From Sphingomonas hankookensis (GTDB lineage: Bacteria > Pseudomonadota > Alphaproteobacteria > Sphingomonadales > Sphingomonadaceae): a DNA stretch of 64,000 bases. Made by a program: the position numbers and the translations under genes. Under the pieces are notes generated by a model, which did no database searches, was not told where the DNA came from, and saw only the letters and a list, made by a program, of their open reading frames with translations. Position 1 is the first letter of the stretch; each line of letters opens with the position of its first letter. This document shows positions 56,396 through 64,000 of this stretch, piece after piece. Location: contig NZ_LQQO01000007.1 of the NCBI RefSeq assembly GCF_001619955.1, positions 56,992 to 120,991 of the forward strand. The letters run 5' to 3'.

Positions 56396-57808
56396 TCAGG
56401 CGCTGTAGTACATGTCATATTCGACCGGGCTGGGGGTCATTTCCCACCGCGCCACTTCGCCGCGCTTGATCTCGATATAGGCTTCGATCTGGTCCTTCGA
56501 GAACACGTCGCCCTTCAGCAGATAGTCCATATCGGCTTCGAGGCTGTCGAGCGCTTCGCGCAAGCTGCCGCACACGGTCGGGACCTGGGCGAGTTCTGCC
56601 GGCGGCAGGTCGTACAGGTTCTTGTCCATCGCTTCGCCCGGATGGATCTTGTTCTGGATGCCGTCGAGACCAGCCATCATCAGCGCCGCATAGGCGAGAT
56701 AGGGGTTGGCCATCGCGTCGGGGAAGCGGACTTCGACGCGCTTCGACTTCGGACCGGTGCCGTACGGGATGCGGCACGATGCCGACCGGTTGCGCGCCGA
56801 ATAGGCGAGCAGCACCGGCGCTTCGTAACCCGGGACCAGGCGCTTGTAGCTGTTGGTCGTCGGGTTGGTGAAGGCGTTCACCGACTTGGCATGCTTGATG
56901 ATGCCGCCGATGAAATACAGGCACATGTCCGACAGGCCGGCATAGCCGTCGCCGGCGAACAGCGGCGAACCACCGTTCCAGATCGAGAAGTGGGTGTGCA
57001 TGCCCGAGCCGTTATCTTCCTTGATCGGCTTCGGCATGAAGGTCGCGGTCTTGCCATAGGCATGGGCGACCTGGTGCACGACATATTTGTAGATCTGCAT
57101 GCGATCGGCGGTCGTGGTCAGCGTGCCGAAGGTCAGGCCCAGTTCGTGCTGCGCGGCGGCGACTTCGTGGTGATGCTTGTCGCAGGGCAGGCCCATTTCG
57201 AGCATCGTCGTGACCATTTCGCCACGGATGTCGACGGCGCTGTCGACGGGGGCGACGGGGAAGTAACCGCCCTTGGCACGCGGGCGGTGGCCCATGTTGC
57301 CCGCTTCATATTCGCGACCCGAATTGCCCGGCAGTTCGATGTCGTCGATCTTGTAGTAGCTGGTCGAATAGCTGTTTTCGAACCGCACGTCGTCGAACAT
57401 GAAGAATTCGGCTTCCGGCCCGACATAGACGGTGTCGCCGATGCCGGTGGTCTTCAGATACGCCTCGGCGCGCTTCGCGGTCGAACGCGGGTCGCGGGCA
57501 TAGAGTTCGCCGGTCGACGGCTCGACCACGTCGCAGAAGATGACCAGCATCGGGGTGGCCGAGAACGGGTCGGTGTAGACCGCGTCCAGATCGGGCTTGA
57601 GCACCATGTCGGATTCGTTGATCGCCTTCCAGCCCTCGATCGACGAACCGTCGAACATCAGGCCGTCGGTCAGCTCGTCCTCGCCCAGGATCGACGCGAC
57701 CATGGTCAGGTGCTGCCACTTGCCCTTGGGATCGGTGAAGCGCAGATCGATCCACTCGATCTCTTCTTCCTTGATCCGCTTCAGGATGGTGCTGGCGGTA
57801 GTAGCCAT
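56396..57808 (-). CDS. glnA: Glutamine synthetase, type I
   Basis: 470 residues, the normal GSI length. Dodecameric enzyme joining glutamate and ammonia with ATP. Marks: [28 protein letters not shown] region, the beta-strand [17 protein letters not shown], the glycine/ATP motif [20 protein letters not shown], and [20 protein letters not shown]. The adenylylation tyrosine is in [10 protein letters not shown], so it is controlled by GlnE. Downstream of glnB by 90 bases and probably driven by the same sigma-54 promoter plus its own. Confidence 0.98.
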   Translation of the reverse strand: MATTASTILKRIKEEEIEWIDLRFTDPKGKWQHLTMVASILGEDELTDGLMFDGSSIEGWKAINESDMVLKPDLDAVYTDPFSATPMLVIFCDVVEPSTGELYARDPRSTAKRAEAYLKTTGIGDTVYVGPEAEFFMFDDVRFENSYSTSYYKIDDIELPGNSGREYEAGNMGHRPRAKGGYFPVAPVDSAVDIRGEMVTTMLEMGLPCDKHHHEVAAAQHELGLTFGTLTTTADRMQIYKYVVHQVAHAYGKTATFMPKPIKEDNGSGMHTHFSIWNGGSPLFAGDGYAGLSDMCLYFIGGIIKHAKSVNAFTNPTTNSYKRLVPGYEAPVLLAYSARNRSASCRIPYGTGPKSKRVEVRFPDAMANPYLAYAALMMAGLDGIQNKIHPGEAMDKNLYDLPPAELAQVPTVCGSLREALDSLEADMDYLLKGDVFSKDQIEAYIEIKRGEVARWEMTPSPVEYDMYYSA

Positions 57809-57898
57809 CGGAAACTGCCCTTTCTGGATTAAACCCCACGCTCCGGCGCAATCAATCGCCCCGGAACGCCCCGTGATTCGAAATAATGCTGCGTTGCG

Positions 57899-58291
<393 letters not shown>

Positions 58292-58294
58292 TTA

Positions 58295-58310
58295 AACAAT
58301 TACCGTGCCA
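58295..58310 (-). promoter_or_regulatory. Sigma-54 (RpoN) promoter of glnB-glnA
   Basis: On the minus strand TGGCACGGTAATTGTT matches the consensus TGGCACG-N4-TTGCW at all but one position (T for C in the -12 GC). The -24/-12 spacing is correct. Start would fall about 45-50 bases before glnB. Placement before glnBA, a known NtrC-controlled operon in many alphaproteobacteria, supports it. No upstream activator site was identified with certainty. Confidence 0.7.
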
Positions 58311-58421
58311 ACCGGCGATTCGCCTTGGATACGATCATCGGGCATTCGGTCGAAGCTGTCGATATTGCCCGCAGAAGGGGCAGGGTGCCGGTTTTTCGGG
58401 CAGCCGTGACGGAGGCAGGAC

Positions 58422-58790
58422 ATGCGTGCGAAGTTGTTCGTCGTACTGGGTATCGCGCTTCTGACGGCTGCGGCAGTGCAGGCAGTCGCCGTGCGCCGCT
58501 ACCTTCGCGACACATCGGTGACCATCGGCGAGGTAATGGCAACGCCCTATGGCGGAAGCCACCCGGTCATACGGCTCGCGACGGCGGACGGCGTCGTCGT
58601 GACCTTTCCCGGCAATGGATGGATCGGCGGCTACGCCACAGGTGACCGCATAGCGGTGCGCTACGATCCGCGACGACCACGGATCAGCCCGGCGATCGAC
58701 GCGATCGGCAGCGTCTGGGTAGGCGTGATCGCGTCGGTCGTGCTGGGCGTAGGGTTCGTGCTGGGCGGGTGGCTGTCGCGAAGGCGATAA
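58422..58790 (+). CDS. DUF3592-domain membrane protein
   Basis: 122 residues. Membrane helix at each end (RAKLFVVLGIALLTAAAVQA and SVWVGVIASVVLGVGFVLGG) with a beta-rich domain between (GSHPVIRLATADGVVVTFPG; GDRIAVRYDPRRPRISP), the standard DUF3592 layout. Function of the family is unknown. GGAGG lies nine bases before the ATG. Divergent from glnB. Confidence 0.85.
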   Translation: MRAKLFVVLGIALLTAAAVQAVAVRRYLRDTSVTIGEVMATPYGGSHPVIRLATADGVVVTFPGNGWIGGYATGDRIAVRYDPRRPRISPAIDAIGSVWVGVIASVVLGVGFVLGGWLSRRR

Positions 58791-58804
58791 GGCCGGCGCC
58801 CTAC

Positions 58805-59641
58805 TTACCCGTACGGCGGCTTCGTAAACCCCTTCGGGCTGAGCGTGAAGATCTCGCACCCATCCTCGGTAATCCCGATCGAATGTTCGAACTGGGCCGA
58901 CAGCGACCGGTCGCGCGTCACCGCCGTCCAGCCATCCTCCAGCATCTTCACGTCGGGCCGGCCGATGTTGATCATCGGTTCGATGGTGAAGAACATGCCG
59001 GGCCGCAGTTCCGGACCGGTGCCGGGGCGGCCGGCATGGATCACTTCCGGCGCGTCATGGAACAGCTGGCCCAGGCCGTGACCGCAGAAGTCGCGGACCA
59101 CGCCGTAGCGATGCGCTTCGGCATGGCGCTGGATCGCGTGCGCGACATCGCCCATCCGGTTGCCGGGCTTCGCCTGTTCGATGCCGAGCATCAGGCATTC
59201 ATAGGTCACGTCGACCAGCTTGCGGGCCTTGATCGGCACGTTGCCGACCAGATAAGTGCGGCTGCTGTCGCCATGCCAGCCGTCCAGCAGCGGCGTGACG
59301 TCGATATTGGCGATGTCGCCGTCCTTCAGCGTCCGGTCCGACGGGATGCCATGACAAACCACATGGTTGATCGAGATGCAGGTCGAATGGGCATAGCCGC
59401 GATAGCCGAGCGTGGCGGGCACCGCGCCGCCCTCGCGCATCAGGCGATAGATGATCGCATCCAGCTCGGCGGTGGTGACGCCCGGCACGACATGCGGGGT
59501 GATTTCGTCGAGGATGTGCGCGGCGAGGCGGCCGGCGCGGCGCATCCCTTCGAACCCGGTGGCATCGTGCAGCTTGATCGCGCCGGTCCGGGCCAGCGGC
59601 ATATCGGCGGTGACGGTCTGATAGTCGGTCATCGTGCCCAT
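58805..59641 (-). CDS. map: Methionine aminopeptidase, type I
   Basis: 278 residues. Removes the N-terminal methionine of new proteins. Metal ligands and active site are in place: GYAHSTCISINHVVCHG, NIDVTPLLDGWHGDSSRTYL (two Asp), RDFCGHGLGQLFHD (His), FTIEPMINIG (Glu) and QFEHSIGITEDGCEIFT (Glu). The N-terminal ~30 residues are longer than in E. coli Map. Start at 59641 or 59632 (ATG); no clear ribosome site for either. Divergent from the CinA-type gene. Confidence 0.97.
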   Translation of the reverse strand: MGTMTDYQTVTADMPLARTGAIKLHDATGFEGMRRAGRLAAHILDEITPHVVPGVTTAELDAIIYRLMREGGAVPATLGYRGYAHSTCISINHVVCHGIPSDRTLKDGDIANIDVTPLLDGWHGDSSRTYLVGNVPIKARKLVDVTYECLMLGIEQAKPGNRMGDVAHAIQRHAEAHRYGVVRDFCGHGLGQLFHDAPEVIHAGRPGTGPELRPGMFFTIEPMINIGRPDVKMLEDGWTAVTRDRSLSAQFEHSIGITEDGCEIFTLSPKGFTKPPYG

Positions 59642-59695
59642 ATAGGCAAGGATCGGGCGCTAGGCGAGGGCGCGTGCCCGCGCTATGCGAAGGGC

Positions 59696-60451
59696 ATGAC
59701 CGACCGCATCTGGACCGCCGCCCTGCTCGTCATCGGGGATGAAATCCTCTCCGGCCGGACGCAGGACAGGAACGTGGCGCAGCTGGCGACCTGGCTGAAC
59801 GTGCAGGGCATCCGCCTGTCCGAGGTTCGGGTCGTCGCCGACCGGGAGGACGCGATCGTCGAGGCGGTGAACACGCTGCGGGCGCGCAACGACTATCTCT
59901 TCACCACCGGCGGGATCGGACCGACCCATGACGACATCACCGTCGATTCGATCGCGGCGGCGCTGGGCGTGCCGGTCGTCGTGCATCCCCGCGCGCGGGC
60001 GATCCTCGAAGCCTATTACGAAACGCGGGGCGGGCTGACCGACGCGCGGCTGCGCATGGCGCGGGTTCCGCAAGGCGGCGAGCTGATCGAGAACCGGATG
60101 TCGGGCGCGCCGGGCATTCATATCGCGAATATCTTCGTCATGGCGGGCGTGCCGCATATCGCCGCGGCGATGCTCGACAGCCTGACCGGCACGATGGAGG
60201 GCGGTCGGCCGGTCGTCTCCGGGACGCTCGGCTGCTGGGTGGGCGAGAGCGAGGTGGCCGGGATGCTGGGCGAGGTCGAACGCGCGCATGATGGCGTGGC
60301 GATCGGCAGCTACCCCTTCTTTCGCGAAGGCCGCACCGGCGCGAACTTCGTCGTCCGCGCGACCGATCCGGCGGTGGTCGATGCCTGCCTTGCCGACCTG
60401 ACCGACCGCCTGCGCACCGCCGGTCACGACCCGGTTGCCGGCGGAATCTGA
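59696..60451 (+). CDS. CinA N-terminal (molybdopterin-binding, MoaB/Mog-like) protein
   Basis: 251 residues. MoCF/CinA-type domain: AALLVIGDEILSGRTQDRNV, YLFTTGGIGPTHDDITVDSI and MAGVPHIAAAMLDSL. It lacks the C-terminal nicotinamide-nucleotide amidase domain of full CinA. Such stand-alone forms are common in alphaproteobacteria; ADP-ribose-pyrophosphatase-like activity is known for the domain in CinA but not shown here. ATG 59696 follows AAGGG. Confidence 0.88.
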   Translation: MTDRIWTAALLVIGDEILSGRTQDRNVAQLATWLNVQGIRLSEVRVVADREDAIVEAVNTLRARNDYLFTTGGIGPTHDDITVDSIAAALGVPVVVHPRARAILEAYYETRGGLTDARLRMARVPQGGELIENRMSGAPGIHIANIFVMAGVPHIAAAMLDSLTGTMEGGRPVVSGTLGCWVGESEVAGMLGEVERAHDGVAIGSYPFFREGRTGANFVVRATDPAVVDACLADLTDRLRTAGHDPVAGGI

Positions 60452-60511
60452 TACGCCGCTTGCTAGGTTGCGGCCGGCTTGATAAGTCGGACAAATAATC
60501 GGCAGGAGAGA

Positions 60512-61444
60512 ATGACGTTGGCATCCCCGACCCGCATTGCGTTGGCCGGCATCGGCAAGATCGCGCGCGACCAGCATATCCCGCATATCGCCGCCAGCCC
60601 GGACTTCGAGCTCGTCGCCGCCGTCACCGGCCATGCCGCGCCCGATGGCGTGCCGGGGTTCAAGACCATCGACGAGATGATGGCGGCGATGCCCGATGTG
60701 CAGGCGATCTCGATCTGCACGCCGCCGCGCGGACGCCTGTCGCTGATCCAACAGGCGCTCGACCACGGGCTCGACGTGATGATCGAAAAGCCGCCCGCCG
60801 CCACCCTGTCCGAAGCGCAGGCGTTCGCCCGCGCCGCCGAACAGGCCGGCAAGGTGCTGTTCGCGACTTGGCATTCGCGCGAGGCAGCGGCGGTCGAGCC
60901 CGCGCGGCAATGGCTGGCCACCCGCACCATCCGCCGCGTGGCAGTGAACTGGAAGGAGGACGTGCGCGTCTGGCATCCGGGGCAGGCATGGATCTGGGAA
61001 CCGGGCATCGGCGTGTTCGATCCGGGGATCAACGCGCTGTCGGTCATCACCCGCATCCTGCCGCGCCCGCTGCTGCTCGATGCGGCGGAGCTACGCTTTC
61101 CGTCGAACCGCGACGCGCCGATCGCCGCCGATCTCGACTTCACCGACACGGCGGGCGTGCCGGTCCGCGTCGAATTCGACTTTGACCAGACGGGGCCGCA
61201 GACCTGGGACGTCGATGTCGAAACCGATGACGGCCAGCTGAAGCTGTCGATGGGCGCTTCGCAGATGGCGGTCGATGGCACGCCGGTCGATGTCGGTGAC
61301 GAGCCCGAATATGCTCGCCTGTATCGTCGTTTTGCCGAATGCCTGCGCGACCGGGTGAGCGACGTCGATCTGTCGCCGTTCGTGCACGTCAACGACGCCT
61401 TCCTGTTGGGGCGGCGGGTGACGGTCGGGGAGTTCAGCGAGTAG
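60512..61444 (+). CDS. Gfo/Idh/MocA oxidoreductase, D-galactose 1-dehydrogenase-like
   Basis: 310 residues. N-terminal Rossmann domain (RIALAGIGKIARDQHIPHIA) and the family EKP motif (VMIEKPPAATLSEAQAF), followed by the C-terminal beta-sheet domain with WEPGIGVFDPGINALSVITR. The wording GIGKIARDQHIP is typical of NAD(P)-dependent galactose 1-dehydrogenases of Caulobacter and sphingomonads, which start galactose breakdown via galactonate. AGGAGAG before ATG 60512. No other galactose genes are in the window, so the substrate remains a family-based guess. Confidence 0.87.
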   Translation: MTLASPTRIALAGIGKIARDQHIPHIAASPDFELVAAVTGHAAPDGVPGFKTIDEMMAAMPDVQAISICTPPRGRLSLIQQALDHGLDVMIEKPPAATLSEAQAFARAAEQAGKVLFATWHSREAAAVEPARQWLATRTIRRVAVNWKEDVRVWHPGQAWIWEPGIGVFDPGINALSVITRILPRPLLLDAAELRFPSNRDAPIAADLDFTDTAGVPVRVEFDFDQTGPQTWDVDVETDDGQLKLSMGASQMAVDGTPVDVGDEPEYARLYRRFAECLRDRVSDVDLSPFVHVNDAFLLGRRVTVGEFSE

Positions 61445-61465
61445 CCTTTCCGTTTACGCAGTAAC

Positions 61466-61546
61466 GTCACCCCAGGCTGCGCTGGGGTCTCCCGCGGCGA
61501 GGCGCGCGCTTTGTTACCGGGAGACCCCAGCCTGCGCTGGAGTGAC
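61466..61546. repeat. Paired palindromic repeat, family C
   Basis: 81-bp dyad, GTCACCCCAGGCTGCGCTGG to an inverted partner ending GGAGTGAC, between the galactose-dehydrogenase-like gene and plsC. Same length and build as the copy at 56025. Confidence 0.85.
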
Positions 61547-61548
61547 GG

Positions 61549-62280
61549 CTATTGTGGGCGCCGCATCGCCGCCGCGATCGCATCCCGCGCCCTTGCCGCG
61601 ACCGCCTTGCGTCCCATGCCCGCCGGATCGAACGGTTCGAGGAAATGGATCGTCAGCGCGATCCGCCCCGGGCGTGCCAGCACGCGTGCGGCGTTGGTCG
61701 TGCCCGGTTCGTCACCCAGCCACGCGACTTCCCGCGCGTCGCCATAGTCGAGATAGACCGGCTGCACCCTGAGGCCCGGCGGCGGCGGATCGATCGCGCC
61801 CAGCAAGGCCGCCTTGAACGGCAGCAATTCGCCCGGCGCGCTGGTCGTCCCTTCGGGAAACACCGTCACCGGATGGTCGGCCAGCAGCGCCTGGCGCAGC
61901 GTATCGATCTGCCGCGCCACGCCCAGCCGGTCGCCGCGATCGACGAACAGGGTGTGGTTCAGCGTGCACAGCCACCCGACCAGCGGCGCGTCACGCAACT
62001 CGCCCTTGGCGACGAACGCACTCCCGCTCGCCCCGGCAATGGCGAGAATGTCGATCCAGCTTTGATGATTGGCGAGGTAGAGCACGTCGCGCGGCGCCGG
62101 CGACCCGATGACGGTGGTCCTGACCCCGACGACCGAAGCGATCCGCCCCAGAAAGCGCGGCGGCCATGGCGAGCGCAGGCGCAATGCCCGCCAACTGCCG
62201 TGCAGGATCAGATAGACGACCAGCGCCGCCAGCATGCCGCCCGCCCGTGCGATCAACCGCAGCCGCGCGGGCAGGGGCAT
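61549..62280 (-). CDS. plsC: 1-Acyl-sn-glycerol-3-phosphate acyltransferase
   Basis: 243 residues. Acylates lysophosphatidic acid in phospholipid synthesis. N-terminal membrane helix (LIARAGGMLAALVVYLILHG), catalytic motif NHQSWID (H-x4-D) and FPEGTTS. ATG 62280 is chosen because AAGGA lies nine bases upstream; a TTG at 62289 overlapping the fur stop is possible. Downstream of fur and probably co-transcribed. Confidence 0.93.
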   Translation of the reverse strand: MPLPARLRLIARAGGMLAALVVYLILHGSWRALRLRSPWPPRFLGRIASVVGVRTTVIGSPAPRDVLYLANHQSWIDILAIAGASGSAFVAKGELRDAPLVGWLCTLNHTLFVDRGDRLGVARQIDTLRQALLADHPVTVFPEGTTSAPGELLPFKAALLGAIDPPPPGLRVQPVYLDYGDAREVAWLGDEPGTTNAARVLARPGRIALTIHFLEPFDPAGMGRKAVAARARDAIAAAMRRPQ

Positions 62281-62285
62281 GCGCG

Positions 62286-62708
62286 TCAATCCTTGCGGTC
62301 GAGGCTGACGCCGTAGAGTTCCATGCGGTGGTCGACCAGGCGGAAGCCCAGGCGTTCGGCAATTTGTTTCTGCAGCAGTTCCAGTTCCGGATCGACGAAT
62401 TCGATCACCCGGCCGCTCTCTACATCGATCAGGTGATCGTGATGCGCCTCGGGCGAGGGTTCGTAGCGCGCGCGGCCGTCGCCGAAATCGTGACGGTCGA
62501 GGATGCCGGCCTCTTCGAACAGGCGCACGGTGCGATACACGGTCGCGATCGAGATGCCCGGATCGATCGCCGATGCGCGTTCATACACCTTTTCGACATC
62601 GGGATGGTCGTCGGCTTCGGACAGGACGCGCGCGATGACGCGGCGCTGTTCGGTGATCCGCAGCCCCTTTTGGTGACACAGCGCTTCGAGATCGATCTTG
62701 CGGGGCAT
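62286..62708 (-). CDS. fur: Ferric uptake regulator, Fur
   Basis: 140 residues. N-terminal winged helix (CHQKGLRITEQRRVIARVLS, ISIATVYRTVRLFEEAGI) and C-terminal dimer/metal domain with HHDHLIDVESGRVIEF, the wording of Fur and its alphaproteobacterial relatives rather than Zur. No C-x2-C structural zinc site, as is common in alphaproteobacterial Fur. It represses iron uptake genes; the TonB receptors at the left end of the window are possible targets, but no clear Fur box was seen there. Close downstream neighbour plsC. Confidence 0.93.
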   Translation of the reverse strand: MPRKIDLEALCHQKGLRITEQRRVIARVLSEADDHPDVEKVYERASAIDPGISIATVYRTVRLFEEAGILDRHDFGDGRARYEPSPEAHHDHLIDVESGRVIEFVDPELELLQKQIAERLGFRLVDHRMELYGVSLDRKD

Positions 62709-62797
62709 GAATTCCTGTACGTCCAGACGGGAGAGTTGCGCGCCGTTCTAGCGTGCCGGGCGCGCCAGCGAAAGCCGCTAAACGCGTGCCGCCCGGA

Positions 62798-63205
62798 TCA
62801 GGCGCTGCGCCGTTGCGTACCCAGGCCGATCTGCTTGGCGAGCGAGCGACGCTGTTCGGCATAGTTTGGCGCGACCATCGGATAGTCGGCCGGCAGGTTC
62901 CACTTCGCGCGATATTGCTCGGGCGTCAGGTTGTAATGGGTCATCAGATGCCGCTTGAGCATCTTGAGCTTCCGCCCGTCCTCCAGACAGACGATATAGT
63001 CGGGCTTGACCGACGAGCGCACCGGCACCGCCGGTTCCGCGCGCGGTGCGGGCGCCTCGTCCGGCGAACCGAGCTTGGCGAGCGCGCCATGGACGCTGTG
63101 GATCAGCGTCGGGATGTCCGCGACATCGATATTGTTGTTTCCGACATGTGCCGCGACGATATCCGCGGTCAAAGCGATCAGCGTGCCGTCACGCTCCGCG
63201 TCCAT
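62798..63205 (-). CDS. mucR: MucR/Ros-family transcriptional regulator
   Basis: 135 residues. Single zinc finger in YIVCLEDGRKLKMLKRHLMT HY, with C-x2-D-x9-H-x3-H spacing, the CysAspHis2 site of MucR proteins. Hydrophobic N-terminal helices probably oligomerise. MucR controls exopolysaccharide, motility and host-related genes. ATG 63205 is chosen since GGGAAG is eight bases upstream; ATG 63211 has it too close. The gap before the gene (63279-63306) is a short AT-rich island (ATAACAAAAGATGTTACTTA on the minus strand), the kind of DNA MucR binds, suggesting autoregulation. Confidence 0.93.
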   Translation of the reverse strand: MDAERDGTLIALTADIVAAHVGNNNIDVADIPTLIHSVHGALAKLGSPDEAPAPRAEPAVPVRSSVKPDYIVCLEDGRKLKMLKRHLMTHYNLTPEQYRAKWNLPADYPMVAPNYAEQRRSLAKQIGLGTQRRSA

Positions 63206-63301
63206 TCCCATATCTTCCCTCGTTACGCAGCCGCTACAATTGGCCGTTACCGCTATCGGCCTACCGCGCGGTCATCGCAACAATATAAGTAACATCTTTT
63301 G

Positions 63302-63784
63302 TTATTTGCCCGGAATCGGCCGGACATAGGTGTGTGCGTCGAAGCGTTCGCCACCGCGACCGGCATAATAATTGCGCCGCTCCCCGCATTTGGCGAAGCC
63401 TTCGCTGGCATAGAGGCGGGTGGCATCGTTGCCCGCGCGCATTTCGAGGCACAGCCGCACGGCACCGCGCGCAGCGGCATCGTCGATCGCCCGCCGCAGC
63501 AGGGCGCGTCCGACCCCGCGCCCGCGTTGGTCGGGAAGCACCGCGATCAGCAGCAATTCGGCATCATCGGCCACCGCCCGCGTCAGCGCGAAGCCGACCA
63601 GCCGATCGTCCAGATGCGCCAGCGTCAGCCAGACGCCGGGCAACGACAACATGCCGAGGCATTGGGCAGGGGTCCATGCCTCCCCAAAGCGCGGATCGAA
63701 CGCCGCCTGCATCACCCGGTCGACCGCGCCGACATCGGCGGCGGTGCCATCGGCCAGCGCGATCGCGACGCGCGTATCGCTCAT
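63302..63784 (-). CDS. rimI: Ribosomal protein S18 alanine N-acetyltransferase
   Basis: 160 residues. GNAT fold with acetyl-CoA loop LPDQRGRGVGRALLRRAIDD, preceded by ELLLIAVLP and followed by CLEMRAGNDATRLYASEGFA, typical of RimI. The RimI and TsaB genes are neighbours in many bacteria; here the start overlaps the tsaB stop (ATGA), supporting the assignment. Confidence 0.93.
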   Translation of the reverse strand: MSDTRVAIALADGTAADVGAVDRVMQAAFDPRFGEAWTPAQCLGMLSLPGVWLTLAHLDDRLVGFALTRAVADDAELLLIAVLPDQRGRGVGRALLRRAIDDAAARGAVRLCLEMRAGNDATRLYASEGFAKCGERRNYYAGRGGERFDAHTYVRPIPGK

Positions 63785-64000
63785 GCCCGCACGCTCGGCA
63801 CCGCATCGGGCGCACGACCATAGAGCGGGGCGGGGGGCAGGCTGGCCTGCGCCGCTGGAAGCAGCACCGCATCGGCGGCATCGGGCAGGCGGTCGCTGTC
63901 GGGCAGGCTGTCGTCGACGCTGCGCAACCGTGCCAGCCCCTGTCCGACGACGCGGCGACCCGTCAGCGCCGCGACCGCATCGGCGGGCTTGCGCGACACC
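63781..64000 (-). CDS. tsaB: tRNA threonylcarbamoyladenosine biosynthesis protein TsaB, C-terminal part
   Basis: The last ~72 residues of a gene that starts beyond the right edge. The tail PLYGRAPDAVPS has the conserved P-x-Y-x-R-x-PDA ending of TsaB, the scaffold partner of TsaD in making t6A at tRNA position 37. Overlap with rimI (ATGA) is the standard arrangement. The start codon and active-site-like region are outside the window. Confidence 0.85.
   Translation of the reverse strand, partial: VSRKPADAVAALTGRRVVGQGLARLRSVDDSLPDSDRLPDAADAVLLPAAQASLPPAPLYGRAPDAVPSVRA

Overview
The window looks like chromosomal DNA of a high-GC alphaproteobacterium, most likely Sphingomonas or a close sphingomonad. 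The reasons are the TonB-dependent receptors, the short-palindrome repeat families typical of this group, a MucR regulator, a GTTC-N7-GTTC site of the alphaproteobacterial SOS type, an exosortase-A-associated glycosyltransferase, and tsaB-rimI-mucR-fur-plsC order at the right end. No rRNA, tRNA, prophage, insertion sequence or true CRISPR array was found. This is read from sequence alone; no database search was run.

Layout. 0-5.4 kb: two TonB-dependent receptors flanking the decayed tail of a third. 5.5-9.3 kb: clpB and a metallo-beta-lactamase-fold hydrolase. 9.7-17.1 kb: a leucine catabolic operon (isovaleryl-CoA dehydrogenase, both methylcrotonyl-CoA carboxylase subunits, a MaoC hydratase and a CitE-type CoA-ester lyase) that also contains a DUF3088 fusion gene and a 39-codon ORF overlapping both neighbours by ATGA. 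17.2-25.7 kb, minus strand: a small membrane protein, a MASE1-PAS-GGDEF diguanylate cyclase, and a tightly overlapped DUF4129-DUF4350-MoxR-DUF58-SpoIIM-RDD operon. 25.9-29.9 kb: a membrane protein, an amidohydrolase pair of which the second has lost its metal ligands, and a lipoprotein. 30.1-37.3 kb: glutaminase, Tat-exported glycosidase, mutS, maeB.

37.3-46.8 kb is the most accessory part. It has a frameshifted endolysin-like M15 peptidase coupled to a MORN-like secreted protein, a barrel-like outer membrane protein, two convergent SDR genes separated by a 0.8 kb tandem repeat array, a ScfR/RamB-type regulator with a perfect dyad upstream, an orphan exosortase-type glycosyltransferase, and a compact module of two tiny genes divergent from an S24 repressor-like protein across an SOS-box-like site. 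47.1-55.9 kb: tamA-tamB, a short-chain fatty acid transporter and a Tat-exported phosphatase. 56.2-58.3 kb: glnB-glnA with a sigma-54-like promoter and a string of four perfect hairpins after glnA. 58.4-64 kb: DUF3592 protein, map, a CinA-type protein, a galactose-dehydrogenase-like oxidoreductase, plsC, fur, mucR, rimI and the end of tsaB.

Intergenic spaces carry three families of GC-rich palindromic repeats, mostly as inverted pairs of about 81-86 bp (REP/BIME-like). The strongest candidates for something undescribed are the SOS-box module at 45.6-46.8 kb, the coupled 39-codon ORF and DUF3088 fusion inside the leucine operon, the 0.8 kb tandem array, and the hairpin string after glnA.
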